Shown: piece by piece, positions 1 through 8,004 of the stretch | How the letters are laid out: each line of letters begins with the position of its first letter | How positions within the stretch are numbered: position 1 is the first letter of the stretch | From: Candidatus Marinamargulisbacteria bacterium SCGC AG-343-D04 | Lineage (GTDB): Bacteria > Margulisbacteria > Marinamargulisbacteria > GCA-2716485 > GCA-002719695 | Length of the DNA: 33,309 nucleotides | Reading direction: 5' to 3' | NCBI GenBank assembly: GCA_003265885.1 | Contig: QFBQ01000016.1 | Coordinates: 1 to 33,309, forward strand | Made by a program: the position numbers and the translations under genes | The notes under the pieces: generated by a model | Database searches by the model: none | What the model was told of the DNA's origin: nothing | Seen by the model: the letters and a program-made list of their open reading frames with translations, nothing else

Positions 1-88
1 AAAAAAATACAACTACAATCCAAGTTTCCCCATTGAGACAGGAATAAAAGAGTTTGTTAATTGGTACAAAAAAGAATACAAGCTATAA
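1..88 (+). CDS. NAD-dependent nucleotide-sugar epimerase, C-terminal end only
   Basis: The first 88 bases are the 3' end of a gene entering from the left edge; the frame runs from base 2 to a TAA at 86-88. The visible tail reads YNPSFPIETGIKEFVNWYKK, followed by EYKL. The pattern 'P-x-x-x-I-x-x-G-I-x-x-F-V-x-W-Y' is what closes extended SDR epimerases of the UDP-glucuronate 4-epimerase / GalE-like group. The convergent neighbour makes UDP-glucuronate, which suggests conversion of that product to UDP-galacturonate, but the catalytic part is outside the window so this is inference. Family call is moderately sure; substrate is open. Confidence 0.6.
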   Translation, partial: KKYNYNPSFPIETGIKEFVNWYKKEYKL

Positions 89-91
89 CTA

Positions 92-1426
92 TTAATTCGA
101 TAAAAGCGTTCTTCCTATCACATAACTTTTAAATCCCATTTTTTTCAGTTTTTCAGGAGAGTATACATTTCTCAAATCAAAAAATACCGGTGCGTTCATC
201 AAAGATTTAATATGTTCTAAGTCCAACTCTCTAAACGTATTCCATTCCGTAACAAGAAATAAAGCATCCGCATCTTTCACAGCATCATAAGAGTTCTTAG
301 AAAAAGAAAAACTTTCATCCTTAGAAAATTCACTCAACGTACGCACTTCCGGATCAAACGCTTTAACCAGTGCACCTCGTTTCAATAACTCTCGAATTAA
401 CACCAAAGAAGACGCATCTCTAACATCATCCGTATTAGGTTTAAATGAAATTCCTAAAACTGCAAAACATTTTCCAGATAAGTCACTCCCAAAATACTGA
501 TCTACATAAGACATCACTCGAACTTTTTGTTGTTCATTCACCTCTTCAACAGATTTAACAATTTTTAAATCATATCCAAATTCATCTGCCGTATGCACAA
601 GCGCCTGTGTATCTTTTGGAAAACAAGAGCCTCCATACCCCGGTCCAGGATGTAAAAAATAACGCCCAATACGTCCATCCATCCCCATAATTTTAGAAAT
701 ATCATGAACATCAGCTCCCGATAATTCACACAAATTTGCCATTTCATTAATAAACGAAATCTTCGTCGCCAAAAAAGCATTAGACGCATATTTAGACAAC
801 TCAGACGAACATAAATCTGTACGAACAATAGGCGTTTCAGTTCTATATAAAGGATCATATACTTCTGTTAATCTATCTAACGCTTTTTCTGATGAACTTC
901 CAATAACAATTCTATCCGGATGAAAAAAGTCATAAATTGCATTTCCTTCTCTCAAGAATTCAGGATTAGACGCCATTGCTATTTGATCAGAACTAAAACC
1001 AAAATCATTTCGTAAAGCTTCAATTTTCTTCCCTGTACCAACAGGAACAGTACTCTTCGTCACTAACACCTTAAAATCCGAACAGCCCAACTCTTTATAA
1101 AATTTAAACACTAATTCTGAAACAGAAAAAACAGAACTCAAATCAGCTTTTCCTGATTCTAAAGGAGGCGTCCCCACCGCAATAAAAACAACAGAAGAAA
1201 ATTGAAGAGCAGACTTTAAATCATTAGAAAAAATCAAGCGACCTGAATCTCTATTACGATTAATTCTTTCTTTTAAACCTGGTTCATAAAAAGGAACCTC
1301 ATTCTTATTTAATATATCGAGCTTTTTCTGATTATTATCAATGCAAATAACTTCATTCCCTAAATCTGCTAAACAAGTCCCTGTAACCAACCCTACATAC
1401 CCTGTTCCAACTACACAAATTTTCAC
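92..1426 (-). CDS. ugd: UDP-glucose 6-dehydrogenase
   Basis: Oxidises UDP-glucose to UDP-glucuronate in two NAD-dependent steps in the cytoplasm, feeding capsule, LPS or exopolysaccharide synthesis. At 444 residues it has the usual length. The Rossmann motif GTGYVG is at residues 7-12, the family lysine lies in LATKISFINE (about K222), and the catalytic cysteine is C268 in GPGYGGSCFPKD, followed by K271 and D272. The C-terminal UDP-binding domain contains GISFKPNTDDVRDAS. The start is a GTG at 1426-1424, with AGGAG six bases upstream, giving VKICVVGTGYVG. Its stop codon lies three bases from that of the epimerase fragment on the other strand. The kind of family member (glucose rather than N-acetylglucosamine) is judged from overall similarity. 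Confidence 0.95.
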   Translation of the reverse strand: MKICVVGTGYVGLVTGTCLADLGNEVICIDNNQKKLDILNKNEVPFYEPGLKERINRNRDSGRLIFSNDLKSALQFSSVVFIAVGTPPLESGKADLSSVFSVSELVFKFYKELGCSDFKVLVTKSTVPVGTGKKIEALRNDFGFSSDQIAMASNPEFLREGNAIYDFFHPDRIVIGSSSEKALDRLTEVYDPLYRTETPIVRTDLCSSELSKYASNAFLATKISFINEMANLCELSGADVHDISKIMGMDGRIGRYFLHPGPGYGGSCFPKDTQALVHTADEFGYDLKIVKSVEEVNEQQKVRVMSYVDQYFGSDLSGKCFAVLGISFKPNTDDVRDASSLVLIRELLKRGALVKAFDPEVRTLSEFSKDESFSFSKNSYDAVKDADALFLVTEWNTFRELDLEHIKSLMNAPVFFDLRNVYSPEKLKKMGFKSYVIGRTLLSN

Positions 1427-1555
1427 GATACTCTCCTATAACTTAAGTGTAAAAACCTCATATAGATTAAACCAAAAAACACATAAATTCAAAATACTTA
1501 TTCATAGTACACTTATACGAAATGTAATTAAACATAGCAATAACAAAAAACATAC

Positions 1556-1561
1556 TATAAA
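1556..1561 (+). promoter_or_regulatory. Candidate -10 box for the DegT aminotransferase gene
   Basis: TATAAA lies 21 bases before the ATG at 1583. No good -35 hexamer is found 16-18 bases upstream, so the case rests on the -10 box and position alone. A start near 1568 would leave a leader of about 15 bases with no recognisable Shine-Dalgarno site. The remainder of the divergent gap (1427-1582) is AT-rich and must also hold the ugd promoter. The best ugd candidate I see on the minus strand is weak (TTGAAT, 17 bases, TAATCT). Confidence 0.35.
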
Positions 1562-1582
1562 ATATCTAAAAACAACGAAACT

Positions 1583-2716
1583 ATGACTAAAACAGAAACA
1601 CAAAACATTCCATTACTAGACATCCATGCACAAGATGCGCCCATAAAAGACCGTATCTTAAAAAAGATCCATGATATGTTTGATAAAAAACAATTTATCA
1701 ACGGACCGGAAGTGTCTGAACTAGAAGATAAACTGAAAAACTACTGTGAAACACAATTTTCAGTCGGTGTATCTTCTGGATCCGACGCTCTGATCATTTC
1801 ATTAATGGCTTTAAATATTGGCCACCATGACGAAGTTATCACAACTCCTTTTTCATTTTTTGCAACAGCTGGATCTATCGCAAGAGTTGGAGCCAAACCT
1901 GTTTTCTGTGATATTGATCCAAAAACATTTAACATCGACCCCCTTAACATCGAAGAAAAAATCACAGAAAACACAAAAGCTATTATGCCTGTTCACCTCT
2001 TTGGCCAATGTGCCGATATGGACCCCATTATAGAAATAGCAAAAAAATATAATCTGTATATTATCGAAGACGCTGCACAAGCAATTGGATCATCTTACAA
2101 CACAAACTCAACACAAATCAAAAAAGCTGGAAATTTGGGAACAATAGGCTGCTTTTCTTTCTTTCCTTCAAAAAACCTAGGGGGATGTGGAGATGGCGGG
2201 GCTGTAACCACTAATGATGAAGAACTATACCAAAAACTAAAATCACTACGAATGCACGGTGAAACCCAACGATATCACCACAAATTCATCGGAGGTAATT
2301 TTCGATTAGATACACTCCAAGCAGGAATTCTTTCTATCAAATTAGACTACCTAAACAAACAACATGAAGGACGTATGAAAAACGCTGAGTATTACAATAA
2401 ACACCTACATCCGTCCGTAATTAAACCTTTTATTAACGAAAAATGCACCTCTATATTCAACCAATATACCCTTCAATCAAAAGATAGAGACACCCTCAAA
2501 AGCTATCTAACAGACCATACTATTGGAAACAATATCTACTACCCCATTCCTTTACACCTTCAAGAATGTTTTCACTATCTAAACCATAAAGAAGGCGACT
2601 TTCCTTATGCTGAAAAAGCTGCAAAAGAAGTTCTTTCTATCCCTGTATTTTCAGAACTATCTACAGATCAATTAGATTATGTGATTCATCATATCAATCA
2701 TTTTCATGACGCATAA
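1583..2716 (+). CDS. DegT/DnrJ/EryC1-family sugar aminotransferase (WbpE-like)
   Basis: PLP enzyme that transfers an amino group, usually from glutamate, to a keto-sugar nucleotide for surface polysaccharide synthesis. The 377 residues span the whole family fold: SGSDALIISL (about 65-74) binds the cofactor phosphate region, EDAAQAIGS (162-170) is the ring-stacking segment, and the PLP lysine is K197 in FSFFPSKNLGGCGDGGAV. That last motif is typical of the WbpE/WlbC and related C3- or C4-aminotransferases. The gene starts at an ATG without a visible Shine-Dalgarno site and overlaps the following M20 gene by 11 bases. It is divergent from ugd, consistent with a sugar-nucleotide role, but the exact substrate cannot be read from sequence. 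Confidence 0.88.
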   Translation: MTKTETQNIPLLDIHAQDAPIKDRILKKIHDMFDKKQFINGPEVSELEDKLKNYCETQFSVGVSSGSDALIISLMALNIGHHDEVITTPFSFFATAGSIARVGAKPVFCDIDPKTFNIDPLNIEEKITENTKAIMPVHLFGQCADMDPIIEIAKKYNLYIIEDAAQAIGSSYNTNSTQIKKAGNLGTIGCFSFFPSKNLGGCGDGGAVTTNDEELYQKLKSLRMHGETQRYHHKFIGGNFRLDTLQAGILSIKLDYLNKQHEGRMKNAEYYNKHLHPSVIKPFINEKCTSIFNQYTLQSKDRDTLKSYLTDHTIGNNIYYPIPLHLQECFHYLNHKEGDFPYAEKAAKEVLSIPVFSELSTDQLDYVIHHINHFHDA

Positions 2717-3815
2717 GCAGTCTGAATACGAATCATTATTATCTCAACTTGTTAACATCCCCTCACCCTCCACTCATTTAACTGGTATAAACAAATGTCT
2801 AGCCCTCATTAAAAAAGAAATTTCTCCACTTAAACCATCCACACTAAAGATTATCGATTCAAAAAAAAGCCCCATTCTTATCGCAAAAAAAATAAAAAAG
2901 AATTGCACTCATATCTTATTTAATATTCATATTGATACCGTTTTCGATCTAAACTCTTCATTTAATAGCTATAAAAAAAAGAGCACAAATACTGCTACGG
3001 GTCCCGGAGTCATCGACGCTAAAGGGGGCTGCGTGATTTTACTTCATACACTAAAAAACATCGAAAAAGAAAACTTACCCATAAGCTGGTCAGTTATTAT
3101 CAACTCTGACGAAGAAATAGGCACACCTTATTCAAAAAAAACACTAATCTCTCATGCAAAAGAAGCTGATATAGGGATTGTCTTTGAACCCTGTCTTGAA
3201 AATGGAGATTTTATAGACGAAAGACCTGTATCATCAAACATCTGTATAAAAAGTAAAGGCAAGGAAGCCCATGCTGGAAGACATCCCGAAAAAGGCATCA
3301 ATGCTATTCATCATTTGATTAAATTCTTATCAACAATACAAGACATTATCCCTGACACAATGACTCTTAATATTGGCACAATCAATGGAGGAGTTAAAGA
3401 AAACATAATCCCAGGCTACGCAGAAGCAAAATTAAATTGCCGTTGCTTTAACGAAAAACACTATACGAGTTTTTTAAAACAATTAAACGACATAGCAAAA
3501 AAACATAAACAGAAATTCGATGCATCTATCACTGTCCATGAAGAAACATTCAGACCTTCAAACCCTCTTACTTCAAAAAAGAAAAAACTATTCGAACTAT
3601 TAAAATCCTGTGGAAAAGAACTCAACACCCCTATAAAAACAAGATCTAGCTTTGGTGTATGCGATGGGAACATTCTCGCCTCTGCAGGAATTCCTGTCAT
3701 TGATACTTTTGGACCTTTAGGGAAAGGCATGCATACGGAAAAGGAGTCCATACATCTACCCTCTTTAATTCAAAAAATAGATTTAATCACTCATTTTATA
3801 AAAGCTATAATCTAA
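2706..3815 (+). CDS. M20-family metallopeptidase/deacylase (CPG2/ArgE/DapE-like)
   Basis: Two-zinc hydrolase that cleaves an amide next to a free carboxylate, as in glutamate carboxypeptidase, acetylornithine deacetylase or succinyl-diaminopimelate desuccinylase. Metal and catalytic residues are all present: H75-I-D77, the bridging aspartate D104 in GPGVIDAKGG, catalytic E136 with metal-binding E137 in NSDEEIGT, E161 in VFEP, and the C-terminal H343 in GMHTEKES. The lid/dimer domain carries EAHAGRHPEKG near 187-197. The length of 369 is normal and there is no signal peptide, so it should be cytoplasmic. The ATG lies inside the end of the aminotransferase gene, which implies co-translation. 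The GPGVxDxKGG form leans towards the CPG2 branch; the natural substrate is unknown. Confidence 0.85.
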   Translation: MTHKQSEYESLLSQLVNIPSPSTHLTGINKCLALIKKEISPLKPSTLKIIDSKKSPILIAKKIKKNCTHILFNIHIDTVFDLNSSFNSYKKKSTNTATGPGVIDAKGGCVILLHTLKNIEKENLPISWSVIINSDEEIGTPYSKKTLISHAKEADIGIVFEPCLENGDFIDERPVSSNICIKSKGKEAHAGRHPEKGINAIHHLIKFLSTIQDIIPDTMTLNIGTINGGVKENIIPGYAEAKLNCRCFNEKHYTSFLKQLNDIAKKHKQKFDASITVHEETFRPSNPLTSKKKKLFELLKSCGKELNTPIKTRSSFGVCDGNILASAGIPVIDTFGPLGKGMHTEKESIHLPSLIQKIDLITHFIKAII

Positions 3816-3849
3816 AATATTTACACCATAAAATCACTAAATAAAATAA

Positions 3850-4149
3850 CTTTTAGATTTAAAATTAGACAATCAGATTGGGAATACTAACGAAAAGAAA
3901 GTCCACGTCTATTCATACCTTCTTGGTTTTACCGTTAGAACACAAGAGTACGGGTCTACTGAAGTTCCATTAGTTTCACATAATTATCCTTTACTTACTG
4001 GAACAACAACTATAGAAGCAAACTCTACAACAAAGTTTAGTATCGATTTCATCACAAAAACTTGGGGTAAAAAGGCATATGATTTTACACGTCTTAACTG
4101 TAAAATTGATAAAGAAAATCACACTTTCTACTACAAAAAATATACCTAA
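3850..4149 (+). pseudogene. Startless open frame, probable 3' remnant of a gene
   Basis: Between the M20 gene and astB a plus-strand frame stays open from just after a TAA at 3847-3849 to a TAA at 4147-4149, about 99 codons, without any ATG, GTG or TTG. From about 3871 it reads like real protein: NQIGNTNEKKVHVYSYLLGF, then threonine-rich strands, ending NCKIDKENHTFYYKKYT. The alternation of hydrophobic and polar residues looks like beta strands of a small secreted or surface domain; I do not recognise the family. The stop abuts the astB stop base to base. The simplest reading is the tail of a gene whose 5' part was deleted; an ATT start is a less likely alternative. This stretch also contains no RNA gene or repeat that I can see. 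Confidence 0.4.
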
Positions 4150-5448
4150 TTATAATGTAAACTCTCTAAACAGAGAATCGACAATCTCCCGACACTCACA
4201 CAAAAATTCATAATCCCTCAACTGCTCAAACTGCATCTCATCTGGATAATGTCGAGAAATAAAGGAATATAAAAAATCATAGCGTTCTTGTGTCAACAAA
4301 AAAGCATCATTCAACAATTTTCGATCATGCTCACTAGCAACAAACCCTAAACGCAAACAAGCCGGACCACCCCCATTTTTGATACTCTCATCACACTCTA
4401 CATACGAATATGAAAAACGAGAACATTCTGATTGAATATACTGAAGAACCTGCTCTAAAGCACTATATTTTCGAGAATGAGTCGATACAAAACAATGAAA
4501 CCCTCCATCACTCAATGGAAGAAGTTGCGAATTAAAAAAATACGATTTCACAGCCTCTTCCAAACTCATCATCTCCCTAGAAATGACTATCACCTGCAAG
4601 TCTTCAGAAAACGTTTCTTCATACAATTCTTTCACATAAGACATGACTTCTTCTTGATTTTCAAAGGCAGATTCATGAACTATCAAAAGATTTTCCAGAC
4701 CAAAACAAATCACATCATTATGAAACACCCCTGCATCAATCGCTTCTTGTGATTGCTGAACCATCACAAATTTTCGACTAACATGATGTTGCTTCACTAA
4801 AATATCAAAAGCCTCTTTTGACTGTCTTGCAGGGTATTTATGACTATACGTTCTATCTACTGTCTTCCCATATACATATAAGAAAAACCCCTCACCTGAA
4901 GAAGCACTTAATCTTACTGTATTCGCTGAACCTTCATCTCCAAACGAAGAAGTAATAGGGCGATGAAGCACAACATCATGACAATTCTCAAACAATGTAG
5001 AAAGCAAGTCTCTATATCCCTCAACATCACAAGATCTATGAAAACAATAATTTAAATTAGCTGGCGTTACATTCATCTTATGAGTAAACGAATCACATGC
5101 CGGCGTAACATGCCCAATATTCGCTAACCACGCCGATGACGACGAAAAAACTGAACTCACAAAATAAGGATTCACACTAAACAACTCTCTAAGAGACTCA
5201 CTATTAAAATGATCATAACCCAAAGATCGAAAAAGTGCCGACACATCTTTTCTAACTGGAGGCAACACATATTGATGAAGTCCCAATGAATATACTTCAA
5301 ACATCTTATGAAGCCCCTCTAAAGCCGCTTTTTTAGGAAAAGAAATCTCTTTAAAATGTGTCTCAGACCATGTATTGCCTAATGATAATCCCCCAAAATG
5401 ATACGAAGGCCCCATTAATCCATCTATAAAAACAGACGAATAACTCAA
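4150..5448 (-). CDS. astB: N-succinylarginine dihydrolase
   Basis: Second step of the arginine succinyltransferase pathway: succinylarginine to succinylornithine, two ammonia and CO2. Counting from the chosen start, the guanidine-modifying triad is E172 in SFGDEGSANT, H243 in AGVFHNDV and C364 in NGGGPACLR, very close to the positions known for E. coli AstB (E174, H248, C365). The frame is open to a TTG at 5487, but homology begins at 'SSVFIDGLMGPSYHFGGLS'. A TTG at 5448 shares four bases (TTGA) with the astD stop and has AGAGGA six bases upstream, so translational coupling is the likely mode and the product is 432 residues (447 in E. coli). It is the last gene of the sdh-ast run. Confidence 0.93.
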   Translation of the reverse strand: MSYSSVFIDGLMGPSYHFGGLSLGNTWSETHFKEISFPKKAALEGLHKMFEVYSLGLHQYVLPPVRKDVSALFRSLGYDHFNSESLRELFSVNPYFVSSVFSSSSAWLANIGHVTPACDSFTHKMNVTPANLNYCFHRSCDVEGYRDLLSTLFENCHDVVLHRPITSSFGDEGSANTVRLSASSGEGFFLYVYGKTVDRTYSHKYPARQSKEAFDILVKQHHVSRKFVMVQQSQEAIDAGVFHNDVICFGLENLLIVHESAFENQEEVMSYVKELYEETFSEDLQVIVISREMMSLEEAVKSYFFNSQLLPLSDGGFHCFVSTHSRKYSALEQVLQYIQSECSRFSYSYVECDESIKNGGGPACLRLGFVASEHDRKLLNDAFLLTQERYDFLYSFISRHYPDEMQFEQLRDYEFLCECREIVDSLFREFTL

Positions 5449-6827
5449 ATATTGTCCTCTAATGTAGACGCGACAGGGTAGGAACAAAAATCCACTGAAA
5501 AATACCCTGCAGGTCTAAAATTCCCACTTTTACCAACCCCACCAAATGGAAGTCGTGATGACGACCCATTTGTAGGCCTATTCCAATTAATAACACCCGC
5601 ACGAATAGTATCAAAAAATACATCAAATTCATCTCGCGACGTCGAAATAAGACTAGATGAAAGACCATATGATGTTGAATTAGCTACATCCACAGCTTCC
5701 TCAAACGAATCCACACGAATAATCTGTAATAAAGGCCCAAAATACTCGTCATCTGGCAATTCTTTATAAAGTGACGTCACATCCACAATACCAGGAGACA
5801 CAAAAAAACCCTTATCTCCAACTTTTTCAAGAGGAACAATAGACTGTCCGCCTTTATGTAATACATCCTGATAATGTTGTAACAGTCTATCTTGTGAAGA
5901 CTGTGAAATTAAAGGCCCTATATACGGCTCCGGATCATCTTGAAAAGAACCCAGCACAATAGATTTCGTCTCTTGAATCAAAGACTCAATTAATGACTCT
6001 TGATTCCCAACAAGAATCAAACGACGAGAACAAGTACAGCGCTGCCCTGCAGTCAAAAAAGCCGACTGCTTAATAATAGACGCCACTTTCTCCTGATCAT
6101 TATATGATGACACTACTAAAGGATTATTCCCCCCCATTTCCAGTGCCACTATTTTTTCAGGACTAGATCCACATTCAGCAGAAATAGACCGTCCTGCATG
6201 ATACCCTCCTGTAAATAAAACCCCATCTGCCTGTTGATGCTGAACCATATAGTGCCCTACTTTAGAGTTTCCCTTAACCAACTGAATTAACCCTTGAGGA
6301 AATTCAATCTCATTAAGAATTTTAATCACTAATTCCCCTACACCAGTTGTATATTCACTAGGTTTAAACAATACCCCATTCCCCGATAATACAGCTGGAA
6401 TAATCTGCCCTAAAGGCAAATGAACTGGAAAGTTAAAGGGGCCAATCACAACAAACACCCCTATAGGCTTATATACGCTTCGATACTGAATAGACTCCTT
6501 CTCAAACAAAATCGATGTCATTCGCTCTTCAAACGATTCAATCGTAATATCAATTTTAGTGATGGCCCCATTAACCTCTGCCGTAGATTCCCATAATGGC
6601 TTCCCTGTTTCTAAAGCAATCAACGAAGACAGTTCATTACGATAAAACTGAAGTTTATCTTTCAATTGAAGAATCTTCGTTTTTCTCTCTGAATACTTTT
6701 TTTTTCTCCAGACAGAAAACGCTGTTCTGCACGTCAAAAAAAACGAATCTATATCTGAAAATTCTGTACATTGATGAGTCGAAATGACTGTCTCATCTGC
6801 TGGATTTAAAGAATGAAATGAATTCAT
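5445..6827 (-). CDS. astD: Succinylglutamate semialdehyde dehydrogenase
   Basis: NAD-dependent aldehyde dehydrogenase, fourth step of the AST pathway, making succinylglutamate. ALDH hallmarks are present: oxyanion asparagine N132 in IGPFNFPVHLP, cofactor-site lysine in LFKPSEYT (about 154-161), general base E230 in ALEMGGNNP and catalytic cysteine C264 in GQRCTCSRR. The C-terminal RPTNGSSSRLPFGGVGKSGNFRPAGYFSVDFC contains the family closing motif and a substrate-site stretch resembling AstD/GABALDH. At 460 residues it is slightly shorter than E. coli AstD (492), mainly at the N-terminus. It begins one base after the astA stop and ends overlapping astB by TTGA. The specific assignment rests on family similarity plus this gene order. 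Confidence 0.93.
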   Translation of the reverse strand: MNSFHSLNPADETVISTHQCTEFSDIDSFFLTCRTAFSVWRKKKYSERKTKILQLKDKLQFYRNELSSLIALETGKPLWESTAEVNGAITKIDITIESFEERMTSILFEKESIQYRSVYKPIGVFVVIGPFNFPVHLPLGQIIPAVLSGNGVLFKPSEYTTGVGELVIKILNEIEFPQGLIQLVKGNSKVGHYMVQHQQADGVLFTGGYHAGRSISAECGSSPEKIVALEMGGNNPLVVSSYNDQEKVASIIKQSAFLTAGQRCTCSRRLILVGNQESLIESLIQETKSIVLGSFQDDPEPYIGPLISQSSQDRLLQHYQDVLHKGGQSIVPLEKVGDKGFFVSPGIVDVTSLYKELPDDEYFGPLLQIIRVDSFEEAVDVANSTSYGLSSSLISTSRDEFDVFFDTIRAGVINWNRPTNGSSSRLPFGGVGKSGNFRPAGYFSVDFCSYPVASTLEDNI

Positions 6828-6828
6828 C

Positions 6829-7992
6829 TTAACGATAAAAAAGACTTGATTGACAGCGTGATAATTCTTGAAACCACTGAGAAAAACAAGCCAAAAAAGG
6901 AGTCTGAGAAAGACCCTGTAATGAATAACTCACTGGAGCCGTATACTGATACGACCTCCTTGATTTAGGATAAAGTCGAAGGTAAGACAGAAGTTCACCC
7001 TGCTTTAAAACATGCTGTAAAGCAGGTTCATCATGAACACAAATAGTATTTTGATCCTTATCTTCAACTCCTTGAGAACAACAAGACCTAAAACTATCTC
7101 CCCTTCCAGAAGAAAAGATATATAAATTCTTATTTTCCAATGTCCCCGTTAATGTATATCTTGACGAAAAAACAGTACGACGAACAGCTTTAATATGGTC
7201 TGTTAAAGCTCTCATTTTAGGTCCCCCATCAAAAATATCAATCAAGTCTATCATTTCAAATCCTTCAGATTGCAAAATTTTCATTGCAGGAATAGTATAT
7301 GGATGTGTTTTTCCAATAATATCCTGAATATGTGTCGGCATAATATCCACCAACAACGGAATACGAGGAATACATGAACCTATAAATGTATCAGACGTTT
7401 GAGCCATCACTCCCGCTTCATAAAACGAAACATTAAAAAAAGGTTTCATGACATGATCCCAAAACGGAGAATGCCCCAATTCATCCGAAACGCCTCTCAA
7501 TTCAGTAATAATCGAGTCTTTAAACCACGATCGATGATTGGCTATAAAAGACAACCTAGCAATAGATAAGAATCTCCCCACACCATAACTCCTATACTCT
7601 GGATCTAAATACAATGTTCCTAACTTAGAGGACTTGATAGGATTATTTTGCAAATGCAATTCTACCGTTTTCTTTTCTTTCTTTAAAAAAGAGTCGGAAA
7701 CGTGTTTATGAATACGCTTATACACAAAAAAATCGTCATCAACACCCACCTCTCCTTGAATACCCGAAGTCCCTACTACCTTATTTTGACGAATATCTTC
7801 TAACACAAATAAATACAATTCATTCCGTGGATTTCGATTCGAAAATGATGTCTCTGACTTTAAAATAATATCTTCTAGCATTTGCTTATCTTTAGGTAAG
7901 GTAGACAAGCCAAATTGAGCCTTCAATGATAAATGAAAAACATCGTCTAAATCATCTATTCTAACAGGCCTAAACATCAAGTATTCAAGCAT
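6829..7992 (-). CDS. astA: Arginine N-succinyltransferase
   Basis: First step of the AST pathway: succinyl-CoA plus arginine to N2-succinylarginine. The N-terminus MFRPVRIDDLDDVFHLSLKA corresponds to the IRPV-x-x-D start of AstA, and the GNAT-like core LGTLYLDPEYRSYGVGRFLS (about residues 125-144) carries the acyl-CoA-binding arginine/glycine loop. Further AstA-like segments are GHSPFWDHVMKPFF and EGFEMIDLIDIFDGGPKM. The start ATG at 7992 has AAAGGAG five bases upstream. At 387 residues it is about 40 longer than E. coli AstA; the extra length sits in the first half (around KKEKKTVELHLQNNPIKSSK) and near the C-terminus. It lies 12 bases after the aminotransferase gene and one base before astD. 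Confidence 0.92.
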   Translation of the reverse strand: MLEYLMFRPVRIDDLDDVFHLSLKAQFGLSTLPKDKQMLEDIILKSETSFSNRNPRNELYLFVLEDIRQNKVVGTSGIQGEVGVDDDFFVYKRIHKHVSDSFLKKEKKTVELHLQNNPIKSSKLGTLYLDPEYRSYGVGRFLSIARLSFIANHRSWFKDSIITELRGVSDELGHSPFWDHVMKPFFNVSFYEAGVMAQTSDTFIGSCIPRIPLLVDIMPTHIQDIIGKTHPYTIPAMKILQSEGFEMIDLIDIFDGGPKMRALTDHIKAVRRTVFSSRYTLTGTLENKNLYIFSSGRGDSFRSCCSQGVEDKDQNTICVHDEPALQHVLKQGELLSYLRLYPKSRRSYQYTAPVSYSLQGLSQTPFLACFSQWFQELSRCQSSLFYR

Positions 7993-8004
7993 TCGTACTC
8001 CTTT

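Noticed and set aside
1341..1586. Plus-strand 81-codon frame opposite the ugd start
   Set aside because: It runs through the antisense of ugd and the AT-rich promoter gap, with low-complexity composition and no ribosome site.
3809..3859. Inverted repeat as an intrinsic terminator
   Set aside because: The loop of 33 bases and an AT-only stem make a stable terminator unlikely; kept only as a low-interest observation.
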